A stretch of DNA of 64,000 nucleotides from Hyphomonas atlantica corrig. (GCF_000682715.1 NZ_AWFH01000008.1:1-64000); one strand, 5' to 3'. Shown: positions 53,190 to 63,098, counted from the first letter of the stretch. Program-made: numbers and translations. Notes: generated by a model from the letters alone, not told the origin.

Positions 53190-54329
53190 ATGACGCAAAG
53201 TTGCGCCCCCCAAAGCTGTTATCGTTTCATATTCGATGGAGCCGAAAAGAGCTCCATTCCAGGACTCGACGGCATCAGGGCCTTTTCCGTTGGACTGGTG
53301 ATGGTCGCCCATGCAGGGTTCGGTCACATCATACCCGGCGGACTTGGCGTTACCATCTTCTTCGTATTGAGCGGTTTTCTCATAACAAACCTACTGATCT
53401 CGGAATGGGAGAATTCAGGAGCACTTTCAATCAGGAACTTTTATGTTCGTCGTTACTTGCGACTGACACCTGAGCTGTACCTATACCTTCTGTTTGTGGT
53501 TGCCGCGGGCCTCATCTTGTCAAATATCAACTGGATGGATGTAATCGCGCCCGCCTTTTATTTCGCGAACTACGCAAAGATCTTCAAATGGACGAGCGAG
53601 ACCAGTTTGTTTCCAGTCGGACACTTCTGGTCACTTGCTATCGAAGAACACTTCTACATCGTGATGCCTGCAGCTTATTATCTAACTCGGAAGTCTCCAT
53701 TCCGATTTGTTTTTCTGGCAGTTCTCTACATCATCCTTGTTCCATTCTATCGCGTGTACGCTTTTGAGAATTTCGCGATCGAACGCATCTCCTACGCAAA
53801 CAGCGTTTATACGTACGTCGCAACAGAGAGCCGGATCGACTCCCTCTTGATCGGGTGCGTAATGGCAATCGTATGTCGCTATCGCTTTGCGAAAGTTTCG
53901 ACATTCGTCTCAAAGACGTGGCCTATCATACTGTTCGCGTCCATAGCGTTGATGCTCGTTGCACTCGCCATTCGGAGCCATGAGTTCAGATCGACATACA
54001 GATACTCGCTTCAGAATATCTCCATTATTCTGTTCATGTTCTTCCTGTTCTTCTCCCAGTTCGGAGCCTTCATTATCGGTCTACTCGACGTCCCGGTCCT
54101 CAAACTGTTGGGAAGACTGTCTTATGGGATGTATATTTGGCATCTCGCTCCCTGTAATTACCTGCGATCAATGGGTGATTATGTTGGCGTCGGAAATGGA
54201 TACGGAACTCTTGTTGCTAACGCAATTATCGTCTTTATCGTGACCATTCCGATAGCCTGGCTATCGGAACGATACGCACTTGCTCCCTTTCAGGCACTAC
54301 GTCGAAAATTCGGTTCCGTTGGACACTGA
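53190..54329 (+). CDS. Acyltransferase 3 family protein (first copy)
   Basis: A 379-residue membrane acyltransferase of the OafA/YrhL/NodX type with about ten transmembrane helices. Conserved parts: GLDGIRAFSVGLVMVAHAGF with the catalytic-type histidine, FFVLSGFLITNLL, FYVRRYLRLTPELY and FPVGHFWSLAIEEHFY. It would add acetyl or a similar group to the polysaccharide or its lipid-linked repeat unit. It is a close paralogue of the second copy at 59689. It follows the priming enzyme by 64 bp, with the same orientation. Confidence 0.9.
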   Translation: MTQSCAPQSCYRFIFDGAEKSSIPGLDGIRAFSVGLVMVAHAGFGHIIPGGLGVTIFFVLSGFLITNLLISEWENSGALSIRNFYVRRYLRLTPELYLYLLFVVAAGLILSNINWMDVIAPAFYFANYAKIFKWTSETSLFPVGHFWSLAIEEHFYIVMPAAYYLTRKSPFRFVFLAVLYIILVPFYRVYAFENFAIERISYANSVYTYVATESRIDSLLIGCVMAIVCRYRFAKVSTFVSKTWPIILFASIALMLVALAIRSHEFRSTYRYSLQNISIILFMFFLFFSQFGAFIIGLLDVPVLKLLGRLSYGMYIWHLAPCNYLRSMGDYVGVGNGYGTLVANAIIVFIVTIPIAWLSERYALAPFQALRRKFGSVGH

Positions 54330-54467
54330 ACCAACGAGCCTTTCCACACCTCCCATCCGTCGAACCACCCCCAACAGACGTTGAAATGTCAGCGCTGAAC
54401 ACGCCCTTGCGTGAGCTCTGCACATCTCTGTCAGAACGGGACGACTATCAAACAAAGGATACCCCGT

Positions 54468-55739
54468 ATGAAAGTAGCAATTTTTGGACTGGGCTACGTC
54501 GGCTTTACCGCAATGTGCTGTATCGCATCAGAGGGCCACAGCGTCATTGGCTTTGACGTCAGTGGCCAGAAGGTAGACAAGATCAACAGAGGTGTCGCAC
54601 CTTTTAGCGAACCTGGAATTCAAGAGCTTTTGACCGAAGTTAAAGATGCTGGACGAGTGTCCGCCTTCACTGACATTGGGGATAGGCTGGCCGACGTAGA
54701 TCTCGCGATTGTATGTGTGGGGACACCGAGCGCTCCGGACGGATCTCACAATATGTCCTATATTGCTGAAGTATCGCGTCAGATCGCACAGGCAGTAGAC
54801 CCAAATAGAAGTTCACCCCTAACCGTCGCATACAGATCTACCGTCCGTCCTGGTACGGTTACTGGATTGGTCGAGCCCATTTTCCGCTCCGAACTCGGGG
54901 ACGAAGTCTTCGATCGCACGATTGAACTTGTCTACAACCCGGAGTTCTTGCGCGAAGCCGCGGCGATCAAAGACTATTTCGAACCACCGAAGATCATCAT
55001 TGGCACGCGCGATGGGAAACCGAGTGCAAATATGGACAAACTGAACGCTAACATCAAAGCACCAGTCTTCTATGTCGGCTATGGCGAGTCTGAAATTACC
55101 AAGTTCGTCGATAACACTTGGCACGCGGTAAAAGTTGCTTATGCAAATGAAATCGGACGTGTCTGCATGCAACTCGGTATCAGCGCTGCCAAAACACACG
55201 AGATCTTCATCTCAGATACAAAATTGAACATTTCTCCGTATTACACCCGACCTGGCGGAGCATTCGGCGGATCCTGCCTACCAAAGGATGTCAGAGCGCT
55301 TCAATACATTTCTGGTGATTGTGGTGCTGGCACGTATTTGATCGATTCACTACTTCGCTCGAACGACGCACACAAATTCAGACTTTATGAGATGACAACA
55401 AAAGGCCTCAAAGCGGGCGCCAAGGTTCTTCTCGTTGGGTTGGCCTTCAAGGCGAATACTGACGATTTGAGAGAAAGCCCAAATATTGACCTTGCACGAA
55501 ATCTGCTGAAAGACGGATACGATTTGTCGATCTTCGATCCGGCGGTTGATGCAACTAAACTCGTCGGCGCGAACTTGGGTTATGCCTATACCCAACTTCC
55601 CGCACTGCAAAACCTACTGGTATCCAAAGAGATTGCTGAAACCCAGCAGTATGACCGGATCATCGTTGCCAACCCAACCATCAAACAATTGAACCTTGCA
55701 GAAGGACAGGACATCGTCGACCTGAATGCGCTCGCATGA
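54468..55739 (+). CDS. Nucleotide-sugar 6-dehydrogenase (GDP-mannose/UDP-glucose type)
   Basis: A 423-residue NAD-dependent enzyme that oxidises a nucleotide sugar to its uronic acid. It starts MKVAIFGLGYVGFTAMC with the Rossmann motif. It continues with VCVGTPSAPDGSHNMSY, VYNPEFLREAAAIKDY and the catalytic GGAFGGSCLPKDVRAL (Cys about 270). The region around the cysteine and the YYTRPGGAFGG approach resemble AlgD (GDP-mannose dehydrogenase) more than UDP-glucose dehydrogenase. Substrate cannot be fixed from this alone. Its stop overlaps the next gene by 4 bp. The start was chosen at MKVAIF, the family N-terminus. Confidence 0.92.
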   Translation: MKVAIFGLGYVGFTAMCCIASEGHSVIGFDVSGQKVDKINRGVAPFSEPGIQELLTEVKDAGRVSAFTDIGDRLADVDLAIVCVGTPSAPDGSHNMSYIAEVSRQIAQAVDPNRSSPLTVAYRSTVRPGTVTGLVEPIFRSELGDEVFDRTIELVYNPEFLREAAAIKDYFEPPKIIIGTRDGKPSANMDKLNANIKAPVFYVGYGESEITKFVDNTWHAVKVAYANEIGRVCMQLGISAAKTHEIFISDTKLNISPYYTRPGGAFGGSCLPKDVRALQYISGDCGAGTYLIDSLLRSNDAHKFRLYEMTTKGLKAGAKVLLVGLAFKANTDDLRESPNIDLARNLLKDGYDLSIFDPAVDATKLVGANLGYAYTQLPALQNLLVSKEIAETQQYDRIIVANPTIKQLNLAEGQDIVDLNALA

Positions 55740-57016
55740 ACGTCATCAATCTCCGAAGCGTTAATAAAGGCGAGCTCCAGCCGGACGTTCAGTCCAGTTG
55801 GCAAGATCGCCTGAAGCACGAAGGCAAACTCGATGGTCGCAAAATATTGATCATCGTAGAGAACCTTCCTCTGCCATTCGATCGTCGCGTCTGGCAGGAA
55901 TGTCGGACGCTTGTCGCGGCAGGCGCGGAAGTTTCCGTGATCTGCCCAACGGGAAAAGGCTTCGAAGAACGATATGAATATCTCGAGGGTGTCCATATCC
56001 ATCGCCATCCACTGCCGGTCGATGCAAAAGGCGCCCTTGGCTATCTCGCAGAATATTCAGCCGCACTGTTTTGGGAAACGGTGCTGGCGTGGAAGATATT
56101 TGTGTCCCGTGGGTTCGATACGATTCAGGGGTGTAACCCACCCGACCTGCTGTTCCTCGTCGCCTGGCCGTTCAAACTACTCGGTCGGAAGTACATCTTT
56201 GATCATCACGACATCAATCCCGAACTATACGAAGCGAAATTCAACCGCCGCGGTTTGTTCTGGCGATTGATGGTTCTTTTGGAGAAACTGAACTTCAAAA
56301 GCGCTGATGTTGTGATCAGCACAAACAATAGCTATCGCGATATCGCCCACAGCAGAGGTGGGAAGAAACCAGAAGACACGTTCGTTGTTCGCTCTGGTCC
56401 GGACCTGACGCGCCTTAGGCAAATGCCCAACAATGACTCGCTTCGGAACGGACGTAAATTCCTCATTGGCTATGTTGGAGTCATGGGGGATCAGGAAGGC
56501 ATCGACCTCCTGCTCGAAGCGGCGCATCACATCGTCTTCGAACGAGCGCGCTCGGATATTCAGTTCTGCCTCGTCGGCGGAGGCCCCAGCCTCGATGCGC
56601 TGAAAGATCAGTGTCGATCGCTCGGCCTCGAAGACTATGTCGATTTCACCGGTCGCGCGCCAGATAATGTCCTGTTCGAAGTTCTTTCGTCGGCAGATGT
56701 CTGCGTGAACCCCGATCGGGTAAACCCAATGAATGATCAGTCCACGATGAACAAGATTCTTGAGTACATGGCGTTCTCAAAACCCATTGTTCAATTCGAT
56801 GTCCGGGAAGGTCGCTACAGCGCGCAAGACGCATCTCTGTATGCCAATGCGAATGACAGTACGGACATGGCGGACAAGATCCTTGAACTCGTCGACAATC
56901 CAGAAAAACGTGCGCGAATGGGCGCCTATGGAAGGCAACGAGTAGAGAGCGAGCTCTCTTGGGACTTCCAAGTCGACACACTGATTGATGCGTACTGCCG
57001 CGTGAACGAGCGATAG
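55736..57016 (+). CDS. GT4 family glycosyltransferase (WbuB-like)
   Basis: A 426-residue GT-B glycosyltransferase, cytoplasmic or peripheral at the membrane. The N-terminal donor/acceptor part has KILIIVENLPLPFDRRVWQE, then GFDTIQGCNPPDLLFLVAWP. The C-terminal GT1 domain has IGYVGVMGDQEGIDLLLEAA, LVGGGPSLDALKDQ, DFTGRAPDNVLFEVLSSADV and the donor-binding DQSTMNKILEYMAFSKPIVQ. It adds a sugar to the lipid-linked repeat unit. It is translationally coupled to the dehydrogenase gene (ATGA overlap). Confidence 0.92.
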   Translation: MNVINLRSVNKGELQPDVQSSWQDRLKHEGKLDGRKILIIVENLPLPFDRRVWQECRTLVAAGAEVSVICPTGKGFEERYEYLEGVHIHRHPLPVDAKGALGYLAEYSAALFWETVLAWKIFVSRGFDTIQGCNPPDLLFLVAWPFKLLGRKYIFDHHDINPELYEAKFNRRGLFWRLMVLLEKLNFKSADVVISTNNSYRDIAHSRGGKKPEDTFVVRSGPDLTRLRQMPNNDSLRNGRKFLIGYVGVMGDQEGIDLLLEAAHHIVFERARSDIQFCLVGGGPSLDALKDQCRSLGLEDYVDFTGRAPDNVLFEVLSSADVCVNPDRVNPMNDQSTMNKILEYMAFSKPIVQFDVREGRYSAQDASLYANANDSTDMADKILELVDNPEKRARMGAYGRQRVESELSWDFQVDTLIDAYCRVNER

Positions 57017-57022
57017 TTACAA

Positions 57023-58357
57023 ATGCCGATTCTTGCTGACACCTTCCCACGGTATCTGGAGCACGATCCGCTTGTTCCAGTGTTCTGTCTGACACCTGGA
57101 AGCAAGCCTGCAATTCATCGATTCTTCGACACGTCACCCATTAGCCCTTCCGGACGATACCTCGTGGTAACGGAGTTTCCGTTCGAAGACCGAGTACCTG
57201 CTCCAGGAGACCACGCCGATGTCGTGGTTATAGACTTGGTGATGGGTGTTGAGGTCTATCGCTCTGCCACAGCCGCTTGGGATACCCAATTAGGGGCACA
57301 GGCCCAATGGGGAAAAACGGACACAGACCTCTTCTTCAATCGGATGGATTCTACCACATGGGTTCCATTCGGTGTGAGGGTTGACATACTCGGCCAGTCC
57401 GAACGAAAGCTGCAGCATACGGTATACATGGTCTCTCCGGATGGAGACCACGCTCTATCCCCCTGCCTTCGTCGTATCGCCCACGTTCAACCTGGATATG
57501 GCGTCATCGTTCGTGACCTATCACGTCTTAAACATTCGGGCGCGAGCAGTAGCGACGGAATTCACATCATCGATACGAGGACAGGAGAGTCCCGACTTCT
57601 GGTATCATTGGCGGAAATTGTCGCGGCACAGCCTGAAACGTTTGAGGACATTGATCTAGGAACTGGTGGGTTCTACGGGTTTCACGTCAAATGGAACCCG
57701 CAGGGTACGCGGATCATGTTCGTGATTCGGTGGGTAGGCGATAATGGGCGGCGGGAGAGTTATCTCATCACCTGCGATCGTGACGGTGGGAACATCCACA
57801 CAGCTATCGACGCGGCCACCTGGCGTGGCGGGCATCATCCCAATTGGTGCCCACACGGAGAAACGATCGTCATGAACTTGGTAGAACGCAAGCCACGTTC
57901 ATTGCTCACACCAGTGAAACGGCTTTTGGAGAAAGCGACACGCAAAGCTTCGTCAAAACTCAAAGTTGATTTCCGGCTCACCTCAAACGACGAAGTGTTG
58001 CGGTTCGCGTTATTTAAATATGACGGCAGCAACTTTCGATATGTTGGCAAACCACATCGCGGGTCCGGTCACCCTACCATGTGCCCAGGCCAAACTCATG
58101 TCCTGACTGACGCTTATCCGCGCGAACCCGTTTCCTACGTCGACGGCAGCGTACCCATTCGGCGTGTTGGAATTGATGGAGCGCACGCTCAGGAATTAGT
58201 TCGCATTGATGCAACCCCAACCATAAATGGTCCAAAATCCGCGCTACGTATCGATCCTCACCCAGCGTGGACACGGGACAATTCCGCAATCGTCTTCAAC
58301 GGAGCCGTCAATGGCTCAAGACGTGTTTTCATTGCATTGATGGAAAACCTGAAATGA
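57023..58357 (+). CDS. Predicted beta-propeller protein in the exopolysaccharide operon
   Basis: A 444-residue protein without a signal peptide. It is rich in Trp, Gly, Asp and His and has repeated strand motifs (SPSGRYLVVTEFPF, GFHVKWNPQGTRIMFVIRWV, HHPNWCPHGETIVMNLVE, DPHPAWTRDNSAIVFNG), the style of TolB/WD40-like blades. The same repeats occur in oligogalacturonate lyases. It could be a lyase-like enzyme for a uronate polymer, or a binding protein; neither is proved. It overlaps the ligase gene by 4 bp and sits between a glycosyltransferase and the ligase, so a role in this pathway is likely. Confidence 0.65.
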   Translation: MPILADTFPRYLEHDPLVPVFCLTPGSKPAIHRFFDTSPISPSGRYLVVTEFPFEDRVPAPGDHADVVVIDLVMGVEVYRSATAAWDTQLGAQAQWGKTDTDLFFNRMDSTTWVPFGVRVDILGQSERKLQHTVYMVSPDGDHALSPCLRRIAHVQPGYGVIVRDLSRLKHSGASSSDGIHIIDTRTGESRLLVSLAEIVAAQPETFEDIDLGTGGFYGFHVKWNPQGTRIMFVIRWVGDNGRRESYLITCDRDGGNIHTAIDAATWRGGHHPNWCPHGETIVMNLVERKPRSLLTPVKRLLEKATRKASSKLKVDFRLTSNDEVLRFALFKYDGSNFRYVGKPHRGSGHPTMCPGQTHVLTDAYPREPVSYVDGSVPIRRVGIDGAHAQELVRIDATPTINGPKSALRIDPHPAWTRDNSAIVFNGAVNGSRRVFIALMENLK

Positions 58358-59682
58358 CTCCATCCTATGCATATCCCACAGCAAGAAATGGCATGAGGAT
58401 ATCATTATCCAGTATAATGGCATTCTTCGCAGTAATCGTATTCTCAGGTGCGTTCATCGAACAGTGGATCTTTGGGCCTGGATTCGACCGGAACATTTCA
58501 TTTTCGGATCGCATACTGAACACATCGAAATTTATCCCGGTCTATTTGTTCTTCATGCTTCGCCTGATGAAAAGCAAACGAGCACTTCGAATCAATCTTT
58601 ATTATCAATGGCCGATCGTACTCTTCGCGGGATTTTATATTGCCTCTTCCGCATGGTCGATGGATTACGTTTTCTCGTTCATCAACGCGATGATTTTCCT
58701 GTGCACCATTCTCACGGCTTGGGGGATTGCAAGCGCACTCAGGTATGATCAGTTTTTGAAAGCTGCGTTCTATGCACTATTGGTGATAGCGGCAGGAAGT
58801 CTACTCTATATTCTTTTCCTCCCTTCCTATGGCGTCATGAGAGGTGTTGATCAGGAATCCTTCACAAACCTGGCAGGCCTTCCACAGGGCGTATTCAAGC
58901 ATAAGAGCCGTCTCGCTGAGATCATGAGCATCGCTTTTATCGTATCGTTTTTTTCCAAAGGATACATCAAGCGGTCTCATCGCTTCCTACTTGCCGGGCT
59001 AAGCGCGTATTTGTTGCTGTCGACTGAAGCAAGCCTCAAAACGGCGGGGCTTATTGGCAGCATCAGCGTGATGTTTGCATGGGAACTTTTTGTTCAAACA
59101 TTCCGAGACAAAGTGATTTCTTCGGTGATGGCATCAATTGCGTTTCTCGTGCCGGCTCTGGTATTTATAGCGCTTATTCAAACTGTGTTGCTCGCATCGG
59201 GCGAGGACATGACTTTGACGGGCCGGACAATCATCTGGGAACATGCGGTTCAGGTCGCTATGCGATCACCAATAATCGGGTTTGGACCGTCATCGATCTG
59301 GGGCTCTGCTTTGGGATTTGTTCCCGAGTTGCCGCTATTCAAAATCCCTCATGCTCACAACACATTTCTTGAGCTATTTTTACAGACGGGTTTTCTCGGA
59401 TTAGGCATGGTGCTCTGGTACCTGGCCCGCTGTCTGGGGCTCGTTCTGTACGGCCACAACGAAATCAACTCTCGCTCACGCATAGCATTTCTGATTGTCT
59501 GGTCCGGGCTGGCTCGGTCAACGTTTGAGTTCGGATTGTTTCAAGGAAACAATCTCTCCTTCCTGTTTATGCTCATCGTCGTCTCCATCCAGTTTCTTCA
59601 AAAGGCAGACGTCCACTCACTCAGTAAACCCAGCGCCATCGACAGCAACACTGTTGGATGGAAGCACCCGACGAAGGCTTAA
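58354..59682 (+). CDS. O-antigen ligase/polymerase-like membrane protein
   Basis: A 442-residue membrane protein with about 11-12 transmembrane helices. A Wzy_C/O-antigen ligase motif lies in the large periplasmic loop near LTGRTIIWEHAVQVAMRSPI, IGFGPSSIWG and IPHAHNTFLELFLQTGFLGL. Members either polymerise the repeat unit (Wzy) or ligate it (WaaL). The start at MTPSYAYP overlaps the upstream stop (ATGA). In this operon, polymerase is the more likely role, since the flippase is present and no other polymerase is seen. Confidence 0.88.
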   Translation: MTPSYAYPTARNGMRISLSSIMAFFAVIVFSGAFIEQWIFGPGFDRNISFSDRILNTSKFIPVYLFFMLRLMKSKRALRINLYYQWPIVLFAGFYIASSAWSMDYVFSFINAMIFLCTILTAWGIASALRYDQFLKAAFYALLVIAAGSLLYILFLPSYGVMRGVDQESFTNLAGLPQGVFKHKSRLAEIMSIAFIVSFFSKGYIKRSHRFLLAGLSAYLLLSTEASLKTAGLIGSISVMFAWELFVQTFRDKVISSVMASIAFLVPALVFIALIQTVLLASGEDMTLTGRTIIWEHAVQVAMRSPIIGFGPSSIWGSALGFVPELPLFKIPHAHNTFLELFLQTGFLGLGMVLWYLARCLGLVLYGHNEINSRSRIAFLIVWSGLARSTFEFGLFQGNNLSFLFMLIVVSIQFLQKADVHSLSKPSAIDSNTVGWKHPTKA

Positions 59683-59688
59683 GCACAC

Positions 59689-60849
59689 GTGCCAAAACTG
59701 CTGACCACTCTCAAACGAACCGACTTCTCTATCTATCAAAGATCAATCAAAGGTACTTCATCGCACTATATTCCAGGTCTTGATGGACTGCGTGCCATTT
59801 CTGTGTTGCTCGTGGTGATCGCGCACGCTGGCTTTGCTCGATATGTACCCGGTGATCTTGGCGTAACAGTATTTTTCTTTATCAGTGGCTTCCTGATAAC
59901 GAATTTGCTCATCAGCGAAATCGATGCGTCTCGTACAATCAATATTCAGCAATTTTATATACGCCGCTACCTGCGACTTTCGCCTGAACTCTACTTCTTC
60001 GTGCTTGTTTGTACCTTGGTGTCCTTCCAGTTCTATTCAGTCCCTTGGCTCGATACCCTGGGCTCTCTATTCTACTTTCAGAATTACGTGCGGATATTCT
60101 TCCCGACTGAAACTCCAGACACGCCCCTGACGTTCAGCCACCTTTGGTCACTTTCGGTGGAGGAACACTTTTACCTGATTATGCCGACATTCATCTGGAT
60201 GTTTCGGCGGCGGCTGGATGTATTCTTCTGGGTGCTTGTTGCGCTTTGTATCATCGCGCCTGCCTATCGCTTGTTCGCATTTGAATACATCAATCCACAG
60301 CTCGAGTCTTATGCGAGCATATACACTGATCGTGCAACTGAAACCCGTTTTGACTCAATCATCTATGGTTGCCTGCTTGCTCTTTTCGCCCGCAAGGGAA
60401 AGTTGTTCGGTATACAACCCGCCCCAGTGACGCTGTTATTGTTACTGTGTTCGGCACTGGGAATCCTATTGTCTATACTGCTGCGTACAGATCTCTTTAA
60501 GCATGTCTGGAAGTTTACTGTGCAAGGTATCGCCCTCTTTGCTGGAACGTATGCCTTGTACACTGCGAAGGATATCGTTCGACCGATATTTCAGATACTC
60601 GAATCCAACTTGTTCAGGGTAACGGGTCGATTGTCCTACGGTATCTACCTTTGGCACCTCTTCCCAATATGGTTCATGCGACATGCGGAAGCGAACGGCA
60701 CTTTTCCTGACCGAGATTGGCGTATCAACATCGCCATCGTCATCGGTTCCCTGATCTTTTCGTACGTAGCTGCGTACATTTCCGAGCAAGCATTGTTGCG
60801 TCCAATATCAAAACTGCGGCGTCGCTTTGGTTCTGCGGTCGCGAACTGA
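59689..60849 (+). CDS. Acyltransferase 3 family protein (second copy)
   Basis: A 386-residue OafA/YrhL-type membrane acyltransferase with about ten helices. It starts with GTG and GAAGG lies about 11 nt upstream. Conserved parts are GLDGLRAISVLLVVIAHAGF, FFFISGFLITNLL, FYIRRYLRLSPELY and TFSHLWSLSVEEHFY. It is highly similar along its length to the copy at 53190 and must be a paralogue from duplication or gain. Each may modify a different sugar or position. It is placed between ligase and flippase genes. Confidence 0.9.
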   Translation: MPKLLTTLKRTDFSIYQRSIKGTSSHYIPGLDGLRAISVLLVVIAHAGFARYVPGDLGVTVFFFISGFLITNLLISEIDASRTINIQQFYIRRYLRLSPELYFFVLVCTLVSFQFYSVPWLDTLGSLFYFQNYVRIFFPTETPDTPLTFSHLWSLSVEEHFYLIMPTFIWMFRRRLDVFFWVLVALCIIAPAYRLFAFEYINPQLESYASIYTDRATETRFDSIIYGCLLALFARKGKLFGIQPAPVTLLLLLCSALGILLSILLRTDLFKHVWKFTVQGIALFAGTYALYTAKDIVRPIFQILESNLFRVTGRLSYGIYLWHLFPIWFMRHAEANGTFPDRDWRINIAIVIGSLIFSYVAAYISEQALLRPISKLRRRFGSAVAN

Positions 60850-60897
60850 CAGTCCACTGAATTAAAATCCTACCGTATTTGCACAGGACTTTCTTGC

Positions 60898-62247
60898 ATG
60901 AAAGCCATTGTAGCCAAAGCGCTCAAGAACCGGATGCTCAAAAAGTTTGCAGGTGAAGCTGGCCTTATCCTTATGCTGCGAGTGTTCGCAGCCGGGATGA
61001 ACTATGTCGGAGTGATCTGCCTTGCCCGCTGGTTGTCTTTAAGCGACTTTGGAATCTACGGTTCGATCATGAGCGCGGTAGGGTTCGGGGCTGTAGCAGT
61101 ACAATTTGGATCGACGCTTACAGCCATTCGATACTTGGGAGAATACCAGGTTCATCAAGAACAAGGGAAAGCACTCGGCATCATTCGGTACTCGGAGCGC
61201 GGTGTACTTCTCATCGCATTGGTTACATCTACCGTGCTTGGAGGCGCCTGTGCGACTACCGCATGGTTGGGCTATTTTCCCACCGGATACGTATGGTTAT
61301 TGGGATTGGCGGTGCTGCCCGCATTTGCGCTGACGGATGTACAAAGCGCAGTTATGCGAAGCTTCGACCAGATCCTCCCGGCTTTGCTTCCGAAGGATGT
61401 CATATGGCGAAGTTGCATTCCACTTTTTGCCTTCATGCTCTTTGTGTACTGCCCAGCGCACCTGAGGCTTCCCATCCTGCTCGTGCTGTCGGCTCTTTCA
61501 CTCTCGGTGTTCGCTCTATGGCAACACTGGCATCTGCACTCTACACTCCCTGGCGCGATCAAATCGGCAACTCCTGACTACGACCAAAAATCCTGGTGGA
61601 GCACCAGCATTCCGATCTGGTTGTTGTTGATGTCTCGAATTTCGTTCAGAACACTTGACGTCGTTATCGTAGCACTCCTTCTGAACCCCGCCGCCGCAGG
61701 CATATACTTCGCCGCGTCTCGAACATCAGAACTCCTCGGCTTTGTACTTTCCTCTCTAAATCTGATCGTCGGTCCGAATATCTCAAAGCTGTATGCAGCA
61801 GACAAGAAAGCTGAACTCACACAGTATCTGGCAGTTTCATCGGTCGTAATTTTCACGCCTGCGCTCGTCATGTTCGCCGCCTGCGCACTGTTCCCTGAGC
61901 TTATTCTCTCAATATTTGGAAGCCAGTTCGAAGACGGTAAATGGGTTCTGATCGTCATGGCGTTTGGGCAGCTATTCAACGCCGCGACTGGAAGTGTCGG
62001 CGTTATGCTCAACATGACAGGACATGAAAAGATCAATGCAAGGATCATGATCACGACTGCGCCGTTTACAGCTGCCGCCATGTTTCTGTTTGCGTGGCAA
62101 TTCGGAATGATTGGTGCAGCTATCGCAGCGGCGGGCGGTATCGTTACGTGGAACGTGCTGTTGTGGCGAGCTGCTCGAAAACACACCGAATACGATCCCT
62201 CAATCTGGGGCACAATTGTTTTTTCCAAACGAGGATTCAAATCATGA
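60898..62247 (+). CDS. Oligosaccharide flippase (Wzx/MATE-like)
   Basis: A 449-residue membrane protein with about 12 transmembrane helices, of the polysaccharide biosynthesis (MOP/Wzx) superfamily. Typical parts are VGVICLARWLSLSDFGIYGS, LNPAAAGIYFAASRTSELLG and GPNISKLYAADKKAELTQYL. It moves lipid-linked repeat units across the inner membrane. The stop overlaps the sulfotransferase start by 4 bp. The N-terminus (MKAIVAKALKNR) is amphipathic and basic as usual. Confidence 0.9.
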   Translation: MKAIVAKALKNRMLKKFAGEAGLILMLRVFAAGMNYVGVICLARWLSLSDFGIYGSIMSAVGFGAVAVQFGSTLTAIRYLGEYQVHQEQGKALGIIRYSERGVLLIALVTSTVLGGACATTAWLGYFPTGYVWLLGLAVLPAFALTDVQSAVMRSFDQILPALLPKDVIWRSCIPLFAFMLFVYCPAHLRLPILLVLSALSLSVFALWQHWHLHSTLPGAIKSATPDYDQKSWWSTSIPIWLLLMSRISFRTLDVVIVALLLNPAAAGIYFAASRTSELLGFVLSSLNLIVGPNISKLYAADKKAELTQYLAVSSVVIFTPALVMFAACALFPELILSIFGSQFEDGKWVLIVMAFGQLFNAATGSVGVMLNMTGHEKINARIMITTAPFTAAAMFLFAWQFGMIGAAIAAAGGIVTWNVLLWRAARKHTEYDPSIWGTIVFSKRGFKS

Positions 62248-63098
62248 AGCGCATTTTTCTAGTTGGCTCCCCTCGATCCGGGACAACACTTTTACAAAGC
62301 ATGATCGGGTGCTCTCCAGACATCGTAACCTTCAAGGAAAGTCACCTCTTTTCCAGAAGCTTTTCAGTCCGTCACACTGCGCTGCCTGCACATCGCTCTC
62401 CACTCGGAGAAGTTACACGCTTCTTTGAAGAAAACGAGATAGGAATCAACTGTCTCCCACCAGACCTTTCTGCTTCCGAACGACTAAGCCGTGAGGCCGT
62501 TGCTGCGTACTTTCTTGAAGCTCTAGACAACGCCGGAAGTTCGAGTGGAAAGTGTGCCTGGCTGGAGAAAACACCACGTCATCTGCTTTATACTGATCTG
62601 ATCGAGAAAGCGGCCGCCCGTGAAGGAAAGGATGTACACTTCATTCATCTCATAAGAGACGGTGTGTCCGTGGCAGCTTCCATGTCCAATGCCTCTCAGC
62701 TATGGCAAAAGAAACACGATGCTGAAGCAGCGCTTAAGCGGTGGCAGAAAGAAATCGCAATTACTCGCAGCAAGTGCGGAAACCAGAACCACACGGTTGC
62801 TGTGTACGAAGACCTTCTGCATGAACCCACCACAACGATGACGAAACTTGCGAAAAGGCTGGGCCTTCGCCTGAGCCGCGAGGATCTGGCCCGTAGAAAC
62901 GAAGTACTTGAAAGCATCGTTCGAGCTGATGAATCCTGGAAGCTCGATACGGCAGGCCAGCACGTCAAACCGCTCGATAGAACGTCAAAACACATTTCCG
63001 ACGAGCAACGCGAACAGCTGCAGTCAGTCATAGACTACACTGATTACCACTACCTTTTGGAAGTTGCTCACTCCGCCATGGACGAGGTGATGGCGTGA
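62244..63098 (+). CDS. Sulfotransferase family protein
   Basis: A 284-residue soluble protein with the PAPS-binding 5'-phosphosulfate loop near the N-terminus (MKRIFLVGSPRSGTTLLQSM). The 3'-phosphate-binding region is near HFIHLIRDGVSVAASMSNAS, and a C-terminal EDLLHEPTTTMTKLAKRLGL segment follows. The start at 62244 overlaps the flippase stop (ATGA). In this operon it should sulfate the polysaccharide, its lipid-linked precursor or a lipid. Marine bacteria often have such genes. It overlaps the next gene by 4 bp (GTGA). Confidence 0.88.
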   Translation: MKRIFLVGSPRSGTTLLQSMIGCSPDIVTFKESHLFSRSFSVRHTALPAHRSPLGEVTRFFEENEIGINCLPPDLSASERLSREAVAAYFLEALDNAGSSSGKCAWLEKTPRHLLYTDLIEKAAAREGKDVHFIHLIRDGVSVAASMSNASQLWQKKHDAEAALKRWQKEIAITRSKCGNQNHTVAVYEDLLHEPTTTMTKLAKRLGLRLSREDLARRNEVLESIVRADESWKLDTAGQHVKPLDRTSKHISDEQREQLQSVIDYTDYHYLLEVAHSAMDEVMA

